A stretch of 64,000 bases of DNA, from NCBI GenBank assembly GCA_017562135.1, contig QEYB01000466.1, positions 1-64,000 of the forward strand, read 5' to 3'. The position numbers and the translations under genes are program-made. Within the stretch, counting starts at the first letter, position 1; each line of letters starts with the position of its first letter. The stretch is from Dipylidium caninum (lineage: Eukaryota > Platyhelminthes > Cestoda > Cyclophyllidea > Dipylidiidae). Below are positions 12,066-23,532 of the stretch, piece after piece. The notes below the pieces were generated by a model. The model was not told the DNA's origin, did no database searches, and saw only the letters and a list, made by a program, of their open reading frames with translations.

Positions 12066-12230
12066 GGGCCGATCCTCGAGGTAATGCAATACGAGGCCGA
12101 CCCGTGGACGGGGTTGAGCAAGCTCACAGCACCCGTCCGGGTTGGAAAAATACAGGTAATTTCATTGGTCCCAAATTAGGGACCGTTGCAGAAATTACAC
12201 TGCAAAGAACAGATACTACACATGACCTTA
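12066..12230 (-). pseudogene. 5'-truncated U2 snRNA at right array edge
   Basis: The 3' part of U2, from the end of stem I to stem IV, matches the consensus with one mismatch at 12226. It stops at 12230, so the first ~22 nt, which hold most of stem I, and the whole upstream promoter are missing. The near-perfect remainder argues that the break is young or that the copy is kept uniform by conversion. Confidence 0.9.
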
Positions 12231-12882
12231 TTGGCTCTAGCCATTGAACTGCCCGCCAGGCTGCAGTTTATTAATGTGTTGCATCTGTATTTCTGTTTTC
12301 CACTGCTATGTCTCCTTTTTTTCTATTTTATCTTCCTTTCACCCTTTGATTTTTGAATTTTTGCACTGACCTCGTTTTTCTTTTTAATTCTTTTATTTCA
12401 TCACCCATTTTCCACACTGTATGCGTTATGCGAGCTTTCCCATCTTTTTTTTATGACGCACTCTCTGCCAAATCACATCCTTTAATTGTTTCTGTCTTTT
12501 TATAAAACTTATATGATATTTAGAATTTAATTGCTGTAATTTGATGAAAGACTTCTTGTTAAAGAATTCTCAATCTTCGTATTCCTGAATTCTACCCAAT
12601 TACTCGTTTATCGCAGAAACCCTCGATATATCCGTTTTAGGGATTGGTTGGTGTCGAAGCTCTCCTTCCAGTACCTGAAATTGAATTATAATACAAGGCG
12701 TTCAATTTGCGCTTCCTTGAAGGAACACAGTTTAATGATTTATAGCCCTTATAAGTGCCGTGAATAGTTCTTACGGGATTCCCTCTCTTAGAAAGCGGGC
12801 ATTTCTTTTGGTCCCTCCTTTAAATAAGAATCTATAATACGTGGTTCTGTGCCTAACACAACAGCTTTCCGAATCGACATAC
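12231..12882. other. AT-rich flank between U2 array and CLINT1 stop
   Basis: Single-copy, T-rich DNA on the plus strand. It should hold the 3' UTR of the minus-strand CLINT1-like gene; a minus-strand AATAAA lies near 12267-12272. No other gene seen. Confidence 0.5.
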
Positions 12883-15800
12883 CTAAAATATTAAAAATAT
12901 CTCCTTACCGGGAGAAGTGTTTTGAGCTGTCATTTGTTGGGTGGCAGTAGGAGTTCGTTTGAGACTCTGTAACTGACTAAGGCTCGGAGCGGCAGGTTTG
13001 ACGGGGTTGCTCTTGACCGTCTTGAGGTCTAGGTCCAGATTAAAAGCGTCTAAATCCTTCCACGTATTGCCAAAGTTAGAATGGGCCCTTTTGGTCTGGT
13101 TGCAAGTCTGATGGTTGGACGTAGAAGGTGAAGCAAGCACCGAATTCTGTTGTTGCTGCCATTGTAATAGGGGTAAGTTTGAATAAATACATGATCCAAA
13201 TATTCGTCAAAGAAAATCAAAAAGGTATAAAAGGACATTCGTAAATCAGCCAATGAATTTCGCAGCTCCATCAGGGGAAAGCGCAAGCAAGTCAAGACTG
13301 TTTAAAACCTCAATTTTAGAGGTTTCTTTCAACTAATGGGAAAAATCTCCTCGACATCTGATGAGACGGAGACCAAGAGTGTGATCGCTACTACTTACGC
13401 ATTTGTTTATCGCAATGACATAAAACACCTGACCGTGGATTGATCGGTCTTGAGTGGAATTAAGGCTGAACGAGGTGAGAGTAGAATTAGACGGAGGGGC
13501 CTAGGAAAGACACACTGTCGTGCCATAGGAGCTGCGTCTGCACACAGGCCCGCACACAGCCTTGCACCGGCAGGCAGGCATAGACAAGAAGTAGGCGACG
13601 TGGGGCAATCGATCGATAAGAGCGCGATGGCACCCGCACACGCCGATGTCAGGGCGCGCGTGCGGATGTGCCTGTGCGTGTGCGTACGTGCATGCGTGCG
13701 CACGCATTCATTCGACGCGTCTGCATTGGCGGGGTGAGGAGCACAGGGCACAACACGAGTTCGGCTACTTTTATGCGAATTAGAGTAAAAATGTTAACGA
13801 TTCCGACGCTATTCGAGTTATGCTAGTAAGTTGGGGGGGTGGGGGGGGTGGGGGGGAGAAAAGAGTCCTTTACTTTCAGGAGTAAAAAGATAGCAATTCC
13901 TCAAGTTTCACACTGTTGTGGGGTATAAACAACAACAACAATGAGATGAGCTAAGCTATTTCCTTTTACAACAAAGCAATTTGGCTCAGATAAATCCCAG
14001 GATGTTGAATCATTGAAATATCATTGCTCCGAGGCTAAGGCAAAGATGAATGGAATTGATGTTTGAAAAATAACTACACGTTTTACAAGCTGGTGTATTT
14101 GGTATAGAATTAATGACACCAGGTTAGAAATTTGATTGTAAGTTGACCCGGTGAAATCCGAATAGTGAGTTGACCGATGCTTTCAGAAAGACTAAACCAA
14201 CTACAACAAATGAACGATATTCCAAAATCTAAGCTTCTGAATGCACCGATACGAGCGATCGAGTCTAACTCGACTAACAAACCGACAAAAAATGCAAAAG
14301 AACGGTTAATGATACTGCAATTTGGAACTCAAACATGCCTGAAGGCAAATTTAATAAAGACATTTAAAAATAAAGCAAGAAATGATCTTTTTGCCCAGAA
14401 TTCGTAGATTTTGTACCTCCGGTACTGAATCAATTAGCATACCATCAGATAAATAGAACTAGAAAACACCCAACTGTCTTGAGAACAAACATGCAATGCA
14501 CATTTGTAAAGTAATTTATCAACACGCCACAATACTCAAAATAAAGAGCTAACCGAGATAACCGAGGAAGGAGATGTTGGTGTCATGGGAGCTTGACCGG
14601 AGGCATGAACTGTGGGAGAAGAGGGTAACGTATAGCCATCGAAAAAGGGGTCAACTGGTTGAGTGGTCGGTTGGACAGGTTTGGCAGCGGCGGTGGACTT
14701 CACAGATGACTCGGCACCGAAGGCAGCATGGAAACTTGAAAAGTCACCGAAATCCGCGTCACTCGTGACAGCAGTAGTCGAGACGGTTGATGCTGTTGTA
14801 GGCACGTCCGTTGATCTCAAGTTCACAAGAATACTGAAATAGGAAGAATAAGATTGTTATCACTGCAAGTTACGGATTTTGGTACTTGAAAGGTGATGAC
14901 AATTCAGTGACCTAGGTCTCGTAAATAATTCATTTCGGATTATGCACTCACAAACCGTTTAGACAACCGCAATTATCAAACTTAGTGAGAAAATAGTAGA
15001 ATATCGTGGCATCATCAGTGCACATATGGAGTTTTCACAGGCTCATGTCACTATCTAAGACCTTAAACCAAAACCAAGTTAAAGCCACAAACTTGTGCAA
15101 TAGAACAATGAAATTCCTTATCTTCTGTTTTAGTATTAAGTTCACAAGGAGGCAGGAGAACAGTTTACTATTACATGCAGTAGGAAAACAGATATTGCGA
15201 CTGAGTAGTTTGGTGAAAATGGCAAAATGACCCAATTCAAAACAACACTGGAAACTCAATATATGGATAACGCAATTTTAAGCGTTTTAGTCGCCGAGGC
15301 ATGAAAATTACTAAAGCGGACAGTGGAAATGACTGCAGAAAACGACAAGTAATTGTCTACATTAGAAGACCTTGGAGGAAAGTATTAAAATGGTACAGGG
15401 TGTCATATAAACGAGCTGCTAAACTTACTCCGTAGTAGAACTGGTAACATTCGCTGACGATTTGACTTGAAGTTTGTCCAGTTCAGCAAAAAAATCGACC
15501 TCCTTTTCGATCTGTCCATTTTTCGGTGGCGACGCCAGCATTTCCGTTGAAGGGGGTCTAGGCAATCTCGTGGGAGTCTACAAATTCATAAAAGTCCCAA
15601 TTGTTCAGAGGGAAAAGGTGAATTCGGGGCGTGCAAGACTTCATAACGAGAACGATGAAATCCTCGAGATACCTTCAAATGTAGTCCTTAGAACAATAGC
15701 AAATGCAACTGACCCCATAACTTTCTGAGAAGAATCGCAAATGTTAAAAAGAACTGTCACATGTTTGATGTTTGAAGCCAAAATAAGTGATGATTTAGGC

Positions 15801-18800
15801 GAGAATAAGTGAAATCATATATGAAATTGGTCACGAAATTGTGAGGTGAAAGGTCAGCGCGCCCAGACTTGTGACAATTGTACGGTTTTATGGCGATATT
15901 TAGTCTATTATAAATTTACCTCAAAAGCATGCTTTTCAGAGAATTTATGGAAATGGACTATTAGTAAAAAATAGCGTTAATATTATAAAGACTAATAGCA
16001 AACCGAAGTCGAAAAAAGATCGGGTATCTAAAGAAATCAGCAGTGTTGAACTTCTAGGTGAAAAACTACTGTCTCAGACGGCTCCCTATCAGTGAACAGA
16101 CTGTTTCTTATCAGTCAGCATAGTTGAAAAGACAAATTGACGTAACCGTAAACACACAGTAATAGTGGATTCCTTTGACGGAGGGTCGAATTCTATCAGA
16201 GAAGCTGGAGCTGGCGACGGTTTTTCATGTCGGACTGCTGACGGGAGATTAGTGGGAAGGGTCGAACTATAAGAGTTATGCATGTCTTCCGATTGATCAA
16301 CTTCAACATCCGGAAAGGTGAAGGTCTCCTCGGAGACCTTATGTGGATCCTCTTCGAATCTGCAAGTCGATTAAGTGGAAAATAAGAAAAGGCACAGAAT
16401 AAACACTAATCCGAGTGCCTCGATTACTGCAAAGCGGGAAGCACGAACTGAGTAGCCGGTTAAGTGGAATCCTGTAAGGCAGTCGTAGACAAGCACTTTG
16501 AAAGCCACAAATAACATTCTTATATGGTTGAGAAGATGGCAACATTCTGTCTTTCGAAGGCAAACCTTAATCAGTACACATGTGCCCCAAAGGTTTCTTG
16601 TAGCAAATAACAAAGGCCATCGGTGAAAAAATCCAGTTTCCATAATTAGGAGTCCGTTCTCCGTCCTCCTCAAGGCAGATGCGCCTGGACATTAATGGTC
16701 ACCTAGCAACCATACACAAACACAAAATGCGTGAAGTAGGGATAATGGCGATAATTTGTATTAAAGTAGTAAGTGATAAGGGAAAAGGAGGGGGAGAGGG
16801 TTAAACTCACTGATCACTAAACAAGGTCGCCTCATGGAAAGTCGTTTTTTGGTACCTTTTGTGCGACTTAGGGGATAAGGCGATTAAAAGAACAAAAACG
16901 TGACGAGTATGTTGCTCAATGAGAAGACGCACAGTCCAATTCGTGGAGGTCATTTGTCGGATATATCAAGATGTAGAAATCCAGTGAGTAGATGAATCAT
17001 AGACTTCACTGTCGTAATCTCCATATTTATAAATGCCAGATAAAAAGGAAAATTAAAAACATGGCTTGTGGTAAAGTGGCGGATGCAATGATTTGGGCAC
17101 CACATCATTCTCCAAAGGAAGCATATGTCATAGTTAGGTTTACTACCAGTTTCGCACACATAACGTTGTGATGTCATGTCACATGGCAAATGTTTTGGCG
17201 CAAAGTAAACAAAGTAAGTGCGAGTTGTTCTCGATCAAACAATACGTCGCATTATCAACCTTAGAAAATGCCAAACTACTATTAGGGCACATCTGAAGAT
17301 GGAAGCGGTCTATTTTTTAATGAGATAATACCATCGAAGCAGCCAAAAACGCCTAATTTTGTAGGAATATTTACTTTAGGAAGCAACGATGGTGGAAAGA
17401 AAGTCATTGAAGGTTATCCACAATTTTGAGGCATTTCAGAGGAAAATACTCCGAATACAAAGGTATGGAAGAGGAAATTCGGAGGAAATTAGGCAAAATA
17501 AACGTCGAGTAGAGAAGCCATCGCCAATATCATGCTTCAGGCATTTCCTAGAATATGAATATGCATTCTATCCCTGCCTTAATTAAATTACGGGCATATG
17601 AAAACAGGTTAGCTTTCGAGACGATAAAATCAAAGAAGGAATGTTCGAGTTAAAACTTAAGGCGCATTGTTTTAGGTAAATAGATACAAAATCAAATGTA
17701 CATTAAATCAGTTTCAAAGTACAAAAAGGTAGTGCCATTTGTTTAACGTGAATATGACCTCACCAACGGCAATTAAGTGTGCCAAATAAGCACACAACTG
17801 GGTTTTAGCTCCGCATTTAAGTGGTGAGTAAATTGAACTCAAGATAGTCAATAGTGGAATGGTTGTCCAAGTAACCTGATGCAAAAACGGTTGTGAGGAC
17901 GTGCGCGGCAAGAGTGTCAAACCATCAACCGACTAACAGAATCTAGTAGATTAAATCACCCTATGAGGATAGTTTTTTATGGAATTTGGAGCCGAGTACA
18001 CGTATATAAAGGTGATTTTGCTGCTCACAGTTCAACAAAACAAAGTGAAGTGTGTTTATGACACTACGACCGCTGGTTTGGAAGCAATGGGCAAAATAAC
18101 CCACAATTGTGGAAGGTAAATGAGAAGATCGAGGTGTCAATGTTATTGCATCGGAAAATCCAACAGTGGATGCGATTAAAACACACCAAAATACCTAACA
18201 CTGACTATATAACTATCGAAAGATATTTAGAGGGAAGACAGTAAAAACACCAAGAGACATGGCAATATAGTTTTAGTAGTTTGGAAATATAAAAAGAAAA
18301 AACCAAGTGCATACTAAATCGCGAAGCCGGTGTCTAAGTAACGTTTCAGGCTATTGTCTACAAAGATAATATTTGCATTGGAGTATAAATGTGTTGCATA
18401 GACCACTCGAAATCAAATTGCCAATATCTAGACTGAGTACTGATAATCCGTTTAGTTTCGTTGAATTAATGTCTATAGAACAGTTTGTCTTGATTAGAAG
18501 CACCTTATAGTACATCCAAGTAAAAATGATCTATGAATTCCCATCACAGCGGAAGTGAAAGTGCACCCTGTGAAGACCACACCATTTTCATATGTCTGAA
18601 AAGGTTGTATAGAGAAGAATATTAAAGCGATATCTATATAAATTATAAAGATGTTTACCAAATATGTAATCAAAAATGCCACGAATGCTGGTTTACTGAT
18701 TAACTGTGTATGTAAAAGGAAGCACTCAGTAGTCTGTTGAACACAATAAGTTAAGTGGAACAGCAGTTATACCCAAAAGTGTGGACATTTCAGCTACCTA

Positions 18801-20270
18801 TATCGATAGAAATATACATACAACCCGAATCTATTCCAACTAGCCTACTAAATGGCAGCAGGCAGTGTAGATGATTCAAGGAACAAACAATGAAATGTGA
18901 AAAAGGGAAAACCTTTTCAGAAGGGAAATAATGAGCCACGGAAGGAAAGCACTCAAACATGTTACCGACTCTATACCGATGAGGCTTACATCGAAGGCGG
19001 GGGAACTCTTGGCCTGCCCAGAAAATCGTTTGTTACGGCTTTAGCAGCCCTCAGGACCTCAGAAAACTTATCAGCAACATCGTCAGCTATGGTGCGCTCA
19101 TGGGCGTCTTTCCATGACTCAAAACTACCCAGCCGGTTGGAAGCGATGGTATTGCTCTCATGACTCTTTTCTGTGTGGAGCCACGGCATCTCAGCCTGCG
19201 GCGCGGAGCGTGAGGGAAGACGACAGAGGTTGTCACGATCCAAATGATCAGGATTATTCCCCAAATCATACCTTTTTATGAAAGGTTAGAGTGCGTCAGT
19301 GAATTGTGATAAAGCACGCAGTTATAAATAAGTAGACACATATAAGTATTAATAAGCACACGATAAGGGTAAAAAAGTTGGGAGGGGGGACAAATAAAAA
19401 AACACATTTATGGATACTGCAAGGCATTAAACGAAAGGAAATACTATAAAATGTTCAAGTCTAAAATCTTACATTCCAAAGTTACCAGAGTAGTTAGAGC
19501 TTCGGAAATGATTGCTTCCAATGCCAGCATAGACCTTTTGATTTGAAAGAGCTTTATTTCGCTCAGCTTGTAGAAACTCATTGTCTTGAATAAGTTCCAC
19601 AACTTCGTGTGCCTTAATCCGCACTGTGAGGAGATAACATTACCTAAGTTTATAGACATACCAGAAGAACCTAGATCCCGACCACGCAAATCAATGCATT
19701 GGTAATTTTCAAGGGAACGGAGATTGAAAAGATGGTCACGGGCAATTTCACATACATTCTCAGAGCCATTGCGCAGTAAGTAGGCGAGGACTACTAACCC
19801 CTAAAATACGAGCAATCAAAAAATGAATAGGTTCGATGAAATAATAGGAAAGGTAGAGAGAAAATTCCTAAAAAATGCACCCAAGTGATAGTACAGTTTG
19901 ACAGAAAAAAACTAATTTCTTCACTTTTCAATGATTATCAACGGGAATTGCAAACCAGTGAACAATATAATTCTGAGAATACTTTGTGGATTCGTCGCCA
20001 GTTTTCTGAGTTTTCTGGAAAGATTCGGGTCATCAGCATCGTCATGATTTCCAGAAGGCCTTCTGTGTCGTAGGTTTCCTTTGCGAGGTCATTGAGAATA
20101 GTTCCATGGGGCCCCCAAGGCTCGTCACTAGTTGCCTCACGAACCTTGTTTTCCAGCTCCGTATAGTTCATAACAGCGGCGGCTCTTAAATGAAAACTTG
20201 GAAAAAATACAAAAACTCACATCTTATCGACCCATACTTTCCCTTTTTCTAAATATTCGCGGAACATCAT
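12883..20270 (-). CDS. CLINT1: CLINT1/epsinR-like ENTH clathrin adaptor
   Basis: An ENTH adaptor that binds phosphoinositides and helps clathrin/AP-1 trafficking between trans-Golgi and endosomes. Nine exons give a closed 575-aa frame (human CLINT1 is 625): 20270-20221, 20184-19983, 19800-19662, 19623-19473, 19271-18990, 16359-16158, 15577-15429, 14833-14554, 13155-12883. Residues 10-170 are the ENTH domain, with VMNYTELENKVREAT, the DEPWGPHGT block, NWRRIHKGLVVLAYLLRNGS and the RSLENYQ region. The tail is disordered and holds LIEFDPPS near 326 and an acidic-phenylalanine motif DFGDFSSF near 419, of the type that binds adaptor ear domains. The stop follows immediately in the last exon. The first two introns (36 and 182 nt) and the third (38 nt) are short; introns at 13156-14553 and 16360-18989 are long and hold nothing recognised apart from G/GT-rich tracts. 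ENTH sequence favours CLINT1 over epsin 1-3, because no ubiquitin-interacting motif was seen. Confidence 0.88.
13655..13706. repeat. Alternating GT/GC purine-pyrimidine tract
   Basis: A stretch dominated by TGTGCG, CGTGCG and TGCATGCG steps inside the last CLINT1 intron. Such alternation can adopt Z-DNA. Confidence 0.6.
13833..13857 (+). repeat. G-run tract, possible G-quadruplex
   Basis: Three runs of seven or eight G separated by single T lie in the last CLINT1 intron; on the transcribed strand they read as C-runs. Confidence 0.6.
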
Positions 20271-20987
20271 AAGCGTAATCCAACGGGCAACCGCGGAAGG
20301 TCACGAAACAACCTTTACCCGTTGAAGTAGGCGCTCGCGAATGAGATAACACGTTTGTTGGTGAATCGATCTATAATAATAAACATGTAGGTGTGTTTCA
20401 TAATTCAGAGCTGCAGTTGGAAAGTACTTCCTAATACACTGTTTTTAGATGCAGTGGCGCTATGGAAGGTGACGCAAATAGTGGTGGCCACAATATTATT
20501 TTCGGTGCCAAAAATTCACAACTTGATGGCTAAGCCATATAATTTGTCTAACAGTTTGGCGCAAATGTGAGAGCGATTTGGGTTTCTATTAGCGTTGTGT
20601 CGTTAGATGGTGTAACAATGGGTAACTAAATAGGCTGTATGGCTTCCTCAAGCCATTGAAAGTACAAAATTCGTAACAGTTTGGCCGAATGCCTAAAATA
20701 ACTGGATACAACGGAAGGTTATGTTGGTGTTTATAATTTAAAGGCTCGATATATGGCAAATGGGTAATTCTCGCACTCTTCGTATCAAGTGTCTCGAGTA
20801 CCAAAACTATTACACTGAGCACGGTATGAAATAAATTAAGCAATGTCATTCGAGTAATTTGTATATTTACTAATCAGCAATAAATTAGTCGATGTATTGA
20901 ATTATGCGTTTAAAATAACCTACATGCGTGGCGGCCAACGCAAGCTGTTCCTTTCTGCAAAACACCCGTGATGACCCCCGTCTAGAA
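20271..20987. promoter_or_regulatory. Shared upstream region of CLINT1 (minus) and RYBP (plus)
   Basis: About 720 bp separate two divergent start codons. It must contain both 5' UTRs and promoters. No TATA box, spliced-leader acceptor or other site can be assigned with confidence. Confidence 0.4.
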
Positions 20988-23101
20988 ATGGATTCGCGCC
21001 ATTCTGAACCTTTGAGGTATCTAGATTCAACCGAAAACAGTCCTTTGCCGAACTAATCCATCACTGTGCATACAGTGCTTTATTTATTTGATATTCTTTA
21101 CAATTATTTAATATCCCCTTGCTATTTTGTCTCCAATATTTTTCAACGTCCTATACTCAATTCCATTCTTTCCACCTTTAAATATGGTCCATATTTTTCA
21201 AACGAAATGGTGTTTAGTAACTTGACTCCATTTGATCTACACCTAGGAAAACAGTCCTGCTTCTGACTTTGGTGTTCTTCTTTTGACATGTATCGAAATT
21301 TAATTTTTTTCGTTGTCGCATATATCCTGTAATTAAAATGCTTTTTTTACCTATAATGTGTTTCATGGACATAATAATACTGCTAAATTTAACCAATTTG
21401 TGGCAAATGAATTCTTTAAGGGCATAGCTGCCAATGTGTTTTTAAAGATGGTGTGGATTGTTTCCCTACATTCCAGGTATGGTGTGCGACTTTTTAGATT
21501 TCAAATAAGTAAAGTGTTGGATCTAGTAATGACTGTGATAACTATGCTTGCAATTCTTGAAGTCTAGATTGGGTTGCGGGAGTGAAATTGTATCAACGTT
21601 GTTTTCAGAAAACGCAAACATCGTTTATCCTCCACGCTGGTAACTGGGGTGGAGGAAGAATCTTGGGATTGCACTGTGTGTACTTATAAGAATTCTGCTG
21701 AAGCCTTCCGTTGTGAGATGTGTCAGACCCGCAAAGGCACTTCAACTCGCAAGCCAAAGTTGAATCGGCAAATTGTAGAGGAACAAAGTCTGATCGCCCG
21801 TGCCATCATTAAAGAACGTCAAGAGGAGGTTGGTTCTGGTACAGGTGGTTCGGAGTCTACCACTCCACATCGCCGGAAGTATCATCGACATTTAAATCCT
21901 AATTTAACCAATTCGGCCTCAGCACCAAGCCTTAAACATGGTGGTCTATTGCGCCCTGGGTAAGTCCTTTTTCGAGTAGTTTTGCCCATTCTCACAATGC
22001 ATATCAGTTTCGATAAGTTACGACGTCACTCCGTGAATTTTAGGTCTCTCCGAAACATCGACCGATCAAGTTCTCAGCAGTTTGAAGTCTTCGCCAATGG
22101 ATTCAGTGTAATTATCACGGAATACTACCCCAAAGCTTCCTCTCCTTCAACTCATGGCGGCAGAAAGCAGACGCTTTCACTGCCTTATAGCCCAACGCTT
22201 CCAATCCCCTCATTACTTGTGGTGCGTTGTTACATCTCCACTTCCTAGTCACAAAATAGGTTTCTTCTTGTGCATACTTTTTTCTACCGGTGTTCGCTTG
22301 TTAAATCCTTTGAGATACTAAATTAAGAACACTATTTTAGCACTTAGTTTGAGCAAGGTATTCGTGGAGATTTATGGAATATGGATATAAAAATAAGGCC
22401 GATTGGTTTAAACAGTTTTTTTATTTGGTTCCATCAAGGCTCCATCGAGCACCCCATTAGGAAATGGTGCCACGAAAGTAGAACCTGACTGTCACCCTGC
22501 ACCTCCAACCACTAACCATCTATCGTCTCCGTCGTCTGGGGGTGATGCCGGAGGTGGCCATTCCAATCTAGCTTCCTTGAACAATTTTATTGCCATACCT
22601 GAGGAGGAGGAGGAGAGAAAGACACAATTACATGCGGATACTAAGGACTTCAGTCCTGATGAAGGGGATCCTTGTGCAATTGACCCCATTTCTCCATCCT
22701 TAATTGGACAGAATCCGGAGGTGACTGCAACTCAACTGAGGAGTTCCATTTCTGCAACATCTATATTGGTTCGAAAGAAACGACGCAAGCGTCGGTTACA
22801 GAGCGAGCTCTCTGCCAACAATCCATCTAGATCCCTACGCAGCAATACAGGATCATCAGCTGTGACATCGCGCAGCCGTCAGGCCAGTAGGATAGCTCGC
22901 GCTTCTCTCTACCGTGCTACTAACACACCTCGTCCTTATAAGCGTCGTAAGATCGCCACACCATCCACTACCAACGCTCCCGTCGAATCGGCCTCGACAT
23001 CAGGGATGGCCTCTCCCATTAATAGGGAATCTACCGCCCCTATGACTGATAGTTGTGGTGCGATGGCATTGGAAATGTCTGCGACTGGTGCATCTACCTA
23101 G
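20988..23101 (+). CDS. RYBP: RYBP/YAF2 homologue, Polycomb PRC1 subunit
   Basis: RYBP and YAF2 bind RING1 in variant PRC1, which ubiquitinates histone H2A. Four exons with matching phases give 405 aa: 20988-21016, 21609-21959, 22044-22218, 22439-23101. Residues 29-48 form a RanBP2-type zinc finger, WDC-x2-C-x10-C-x2-C, followed by the family signature RKGTSTRKP. Exon 3 starts the RING1B-binding hairpin with [14 protein letters not shown] and VIITEYYPK, close to the vertebrate RNVDRSS/VIITDF region. The last 220 residues are specific: a Ser/Thr-rich stretch, an acidic run EEEEE, and a basic segment KKRRKRR with PYKRRK that could be nuclear localisation signals. Human RYBP is 228 aa, so this is a long form. 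The 29-nt first exon is inferred from phase and a basic N-terminus and is the least certain part. An AATAAA occurs 180 bp after the stop. Confidence 0.88.
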
Positions 23102-23280
23102 ATGCACACCTCTCTTCCCTCTTCCTTCCATGTATATATTATGTTAGCGCTTCTCTCCTCATCAGATCTCTCTGTTCCTCCCATACCCTATAAGTGTACA
23201 GCTACCCGTAGGTTTGTGCCTTCTTCGCTAACTGTATGTATACGTCTGGTTACTAGGTTTATGAAGTGGTTATTGAAACT

Positions 23281-23286
23281 AATAAA
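23281..23286 (+). terminator. Poly(A) signal for RYBP
   Basis: AATAAA on the plus strand 180 bp past the RYBP stop, followed by a T-rich stretch at about 23314-23330. The next start codon (WDR59) is only about 250 bp away. Confidence 0.55.
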
Positions 23287-23532
23287 CCCGCTGCACCAGC
23301 ATACGAACAACTAGCTTTTTTTATTGCTTGTTTGAGAAAATAATCACATTTGGCGTCTGCGGCGAAATGCGGGTAGAGCTGACTGGTAGGAATTCAAGTG
23401 TGAACCGTTGTGATGTTTGTTTGAGAATAATAAGACCTGGAGGAATCCTGTGATAATCATATTTGATGTAGTATATTTTTGGGAGTGCATTTGAATTTAT
23501 TAGTGCCTTACAATCTCACAAACGTGTGGTCA

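Larger units (their letters stand above)
1..12230. repeat. Tandem array of ~1-kb units, each with a minus-strand U2 snRNA gene
   Basis: About twelve GC-rich units follow one another head to tail. The anchor CTTTGCCATATGAATGGG or its variants recurs near 841, 1872, 2891, 3896, 4908, 5918, 6925, 7941, 8936, 9999, 11005 and 12051, so periods range from 995 to 1063 bp. The window opens inside a unit. Units from about 2900 to 8100 are nearly identical, while units at both ends carry many indels. The left-most partial unit (1-840) has lost several hundred bases of spacer. At 12230 the sequence changes abruptly to AT-rich single-copy DNA. All open frames in this region are repeated, overlap on both strands and match no family, so I treat them as shadows. 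Confidence 0.97.

Noticed and set aside
1..12230. Ribosomal DNA or a CRISPR-like array
   Set aside because: The unit has no 18S, 5.8S, 28S or 5S motif. Repeats of about 1 kb without short spacers are not CRISPR. The U2 match explains the conserved core.
1113..12247. Dozens of 60-230-codon open frames on both strands in the repeat array
   Set aside because: They recur in each unit, overlap in several frames, shift with small indels and cross the U2 genes. No family resemblance was seen; they are products of high GC and few stops.
12883..12909. An extra 26-nt intron at the end of the CLINT1 last exon
   Set aside because: A donor-acceptor pair exists (GTAAGG ... TTTTAG), but 26 nt is shorter than any other intron here and simple read-through reaches a stop at once.
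14177..14407. 76-codon plus frame in the CLINT1 intron
   Set aside because: AT-rich, no domain, no splice context and inside a well-supported intron of the other strand.
15474..15728. Plus-strand frame opposite CLINT1 exon 7
   Set aside because: The minus strand gives a phase-consistent exon with proper splice sites; the plus frame is its shadow.
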